From: Marsupella aquatica
Lineage: Eukaryota; Marchantiophyta
Assembly: GCA_973895155.1 (NCBI GenBank)
Contig: OZ316891.1
Location: forward strand, 22,320,001-22,384,000
DNA length: 64,000 nt
Direction: 5' to 3'
Shown here: positions 60,993-64,000 of the stretch, piece after piece
Layout of the letters: every line of letters starts with the position of its first letter
How positions within the stretch are numbered: the stretch's first letter is position 1
Notes under the pieces: generated by a model
What the model saw: only the letters and a program-made list of their open reading frames with translations
Told to the model about the DNA's origin: nothing
The model's database searches: none
Translations under genes and position numbers: made by a program

Positions 60993-61760
60993 TCAAATAG
61001 TGACAGCTTTAGCCTTGGCGATTCCTTCATGTTTCGATGCAGCTTGGAGGGAGTACTCTCCTGGCTTCACCGTCTCTTTGTAACAAATTTATTCATTACA
61101 GCAAGGTCCAAGGAAATACTTTAGAGCAATTGTGTCGAGGCGCTTTTTCTCCATTGGATGCTGACAGCTTCCCATCATCTGAACCCTCAGTGTCGGACGA
61201 ATGTGTATAGCCGGGAGCTGGGTTTCTCCCTGAAGGCTGAGGTCTGGCTACTGTACAGTAGGTCTGCCTCAAGTTGAAGTCACCACCATTTCAATGGGTC
61301 ACAATGGGCACTGAAGCAAAAGCACGTTAAACCTACAGTCGACGATTGAAGAATCACTTGAGGATAACCTTCCTTGAAACCGAACTTTTTGGAAACCTTT
61401 CATGTACCTTTGGCTCTTTTGTACTCTGGAGCATTTTTTGATCAAGATAGAATCTTCCAAAGACAAGTCCAATAACTTCACCACAATCATCACTCCGGCA
61501 GGCTATATCGTATTCTCCCTGAGAATTGTCATCATCCAGAGTAATACATCTACAGGAAGCGAATTTCTAATAATGACTGAGTAGCGAACTGCAATACTAT
61601 CAGCTTGACAGATCCCTCGTGGTCGGATGCGTTCGTCACACTTCACGTATCGATTTGCCAATCATTCATCTGCGTTTTGACCCATCATTTCATTCTCACC
61701 AAGAGTAGCAAAAGTTTGGCCGAAAGTAGTTACTTCCAAAAACTTTATCTGTATTTTACA
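60993..61760 (-). other. Uncertain minus-strand coding remnant, convergent with GCS
   Basis: Three protein-like minus-strand stretches can be joined in phase: 61549-61408 (ITLDDDNSQGEYDIACRS..), 61263-61120 (ARPQPSGRNPAPGYTHSSD..) and 61073-60993 (TVKPGEYSLQAASKHEG, then a stop). Further up, about 61745-61690 reads KFLEVTTFGQTFATLG and about 61648-61520 reads RYVKCDERIRPRGICQAD.. in other frames. The implied last intron is only about 46 bp, and the 61520-61650 stretch runs into the next in a different frame. No family is recognised. It may be the 3' end of a real gene or a decayed copy. Confidence 0.28.
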
Positions 61761-63037
61761 TCTCCATAGGACCCAATATTGATTCATTGCCTCAGGCGAC
61801 TATTTCTGTTTGCACAGCTCTCATCATGAATTGCCATTTCTCTTCCACTCTGAACTCCCTGGTATTTCCTTACTCCGGAATCGATCCACGCCATGACACA
61901 ACAATCCTCTCTCTGCGCCTCTGGCTAATCATTATGAAAGCGTTATCTAGACACCCTCATGAATGCTATGCTCCTGTACTTCAATCGCCAGTACAGGAAC
62001 ACCTTTTGTTGCCCACCTTCCCGTCAGTCTCCATCCTTCGTAACTTTACCGTAAACCTCGCTCTCCCTCTCTTTCATTCAGGACATCACAAAGGGAGGAG
62101 AGATTGAGAGGCTCTCGTTTGATCAGGATAACACAAAGGGAGGAGAGATGAGAGGCTGGGAAGTGCTCTTGACGTGTTGCATAACGGAACATGTCATAAA
62201 TCGACTCACGTATAGCAATTAATAGTGTACCATGATGGAATTCCAGTAATACAAGTCAGTCATTTGCCATCAGCACGAAAACTGATTGGGTCGGTACTTG
62301 ACATCAATTTTGTTGTGATAACAAACTCAATCAGCAGAGCAGAAGGCATGACACCGTGAGACACAATCGGTGGTGCCGCTGCAAGGTGCCAATCAAACAC
62401 TAGGTGCCAATCAAACACTTGGAGCAGTGACATTGGATTAATGGTTCTCATCAGTTATTATGTTGCTGCTGCAGGAGAATCGTGGCACCGACCATTCCTT
62501 TGCACGAAGAGGCTATTAGTGTACCGTACCATTCTATCTGTAGGTGGACTTTTGTGTAACCCTCTTGCTGACTTCTACTGCCACTATATAAGTCTACAAT
62601 AATGTTGTTTAGCATTATTCTCAAGCATCATAACTCACAATCCTGCAAAATGCTGCTGTTCTTTTTTTTGCACGTGCAGCACGTGCGTCTCGCCAGGGCC
62701 ATTCAAAGTCTAGGGACAAGGGCAGTCCTAGGTGAAAGAAACTCTCCTGGGGTCTATTTACAAAGTAATGTGGGCAGGTATTTTGCCATCTATTAAATTT
62801 CTTTTCCACTCTTGCCAACAATTGGATTTCTTTCTGGTTTGTTGACAACATTGTGATCGCCTGCAAGGGGGTCTGATGGCAAGGGGAGGCCAGTGCGAGG
62901 CAAGGCGGTTAGACACAGTTGACCCCAGACATAATCATGTGTTGGGCCGGGCAGGGCGTGTTGCACAAGGGGGAGGCAAACAATTGGGAGGGGCATCATT
63001 TCAGCTATTCTAATCATTGTGATTGTATTTATTGTCA
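61761..63037. other. Intergenic, no gene seen
   Basis: It holds two small tandem duplications: about 40 bp (acacaaagggaggagaga..gagaggct) twice at about 62083-62158, and 19 bp (aggtgccaatcaaacact) twice at about 62384-62421. No coding sequence is recognised. Confidence 0.45.
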
Positions 63038-63265
63038 TTGCAAAACAGCTTTTAAGTACTGAATATGTTCTAATTCACAATATTGTCACTCTTTTTATTG
63101 TATTTATAAAAATAACACGAAATAGTATATGAATGACAAATTCACCATAGTGACCAAGGGAACTACATACGAGAAGAGTGTCATTTTTATAAATACAAAA
63201 AAATAGTGACCTTATTGTAAATTCAAACATTTTTGGTGGCAATGTACTTAAAAGCTGTATTGCAA
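63038..63265. mobile_element. MITE, about 228 bp, with long terminal inverted repeats
   Basis: The ends are near-perfect inverted repeats: ttgcaaaacagcttttaagt at 63038-63057, and its inverse, with one mismatch, at 63244-63265. The inner arms also pair (gtcactctttttattgtatt ... against 63185-63215 in inverse). There is no coding capacity. AT-rich throughout. Confidence 0.75.
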
Positions 63266-64000
63266 AAGTGATGTCTTTTCAATTGTCTATATTCCATTTG
63301 TTGTGGAATTCAGTTGTTGTTGCTCGGCAAGGGTCCGGCAAGGGTTTAGGGTTTTAAGATCCCCTCTCCTCTCCTCCCTTTCCCTCCCTTTCCCTCCCTG
63401 TCTCATGCATCTCCATTCTCCCTCCACCCTGCCCCTCTCCTCTTCTCTCCCCTTCTCTCCGCGCAACCCCAAAAAACAACATGGCTGCAATGAGGACAAT
63501 TCTGCAACCACAACATGGCCATATCGATGACCTGGCCAAAATGATGACACTTCCACAACAATACAACAACCGGCATGGCCACAACCGCAACACAACTCAA
63601 CAACCATCTGGCTAAAACAACAACATTTCCAAACAAACAACATGGCTGCAATGAGAACTTGTCTAAAATGATGATTGACTTCCACACCCACAACATGGTT
63701 GCAACACTGGTATGGCAGTCTATACTATAATTCATGATCAAAGTCTAGCCATCATGGCCTACTCGACAGAGTTAATCTATTGAGTAAATGGGCGCTGCTC
63801 AAAGACAACATGCACATGTGCAACATCCAATGAATACACATAAGAGACTGTGGTCAACATAAGAGATCATGGTTCACCTCCAAGAGGCTCTGTCCATGGG
63901 AACACATATGAGAGCTTTTCTATACTCTCCTTATGTTTCAAATTGCTCTGAAACCCCGTCTGAAAGAATGAACCCAAGTTCCCCACACTAACTAAATCCT
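63266..64000. other. Low-complexity stretch and dispersed repeat
   Basis: 63355-63465 is a C/T-rich (tttccctccc)n tract. 63470-63680 is a loose repeat of acaacatggc(tgcaatga)/ccacaac units. 63770-63930 resembles 10945-11110. No gene is supported; the long minus-strand frames are composition artefacts. Confidence 0.45.

Noticed and set aside
63287-63741. Overlapping minus-strand frames of 75-134 aa
   Set aside because: They arise from a C/T-rich microsatellite and a loose caacatggc repeat.

Overview
The window is nuclear DNA of a land plant. Coding regions are split by short GT-AG introns (mostly about 50-450 bp). The gene set is plant-typical: a chloroplast Clp protease accessory subunit, a P-class pentatricopeptide protein, a DRP1-type dynamin, a plant-type glucosylceramide synthase, a peroxisomal-type biotin enzyme and a mitochondrial molybdenum-cofactor enzyme. 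Compact genes and an intronless DRP1 would fit a non-seed plant such as a bryophyte, but the sequence does not settle the clade.

Layout. 0.5-1 kb: small conserved plant protein (+). 4.3-8.1 kb: KAPA synthase, biotin pathway, 11 exons (-). 11.9-13 kb: intronless protein with a C-terminal membrane segment (+). 15.2-18.1 kb: SLC35-type nucleotide-sugar transporter, 10 exons (-). 20.2-21.25 kb: foldback element and tandem array abutting the CLPT gene (+, 21.5-23.8 kb). 25.3-27.9 kb: cyclin C, 9 exons (-). 28-31 kb: tandem and dispersed repeats. 31.0-33.0 kb: two overlapping minus-strand genes, a PPR protein and a short U11/U12-20K-like zinc finger. 35.8-38.6 kb: CNX2/MoaA (+). 40.3-41.4 kb: HD-domain phosphohydrolase (-). 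41.5-49.9 kb: gene-poor and repeat-bearing. 49.9-51.8 kb: dynamin DRP1 (+). 52-55.8 kb: repeats. 55.9-60.9 kb: glucosylceramide synthase, 14 exons (+). 61-64 kb: an uncertain minus-strand coding remnant, a MITE and dispersed repeats.

The genes do not form a pathway cluster; they are independent housekeeping genes in a repeat-rich background. Multi-exon models were built by eye, by joining exons whose phases close and whose translations follow known plant homologues. Eight such models (BIOF, the sugar transporter, CLPT, CYCC, PPR, CNX2, HD protein, GCS) keep frame from start to stop, which is strong internal support. No new multi-gene system was found. The most notable items are the overlapping zinc-finger/PPR pair, a zinc-finger protein lacking its usual CCCH domain, a 25-bp perfect hairpin, an exon fragment of the biotin gene copied 2 kb away, and an array that appears to have grown from the end of a foldback element next to a chloroplast protease gene.
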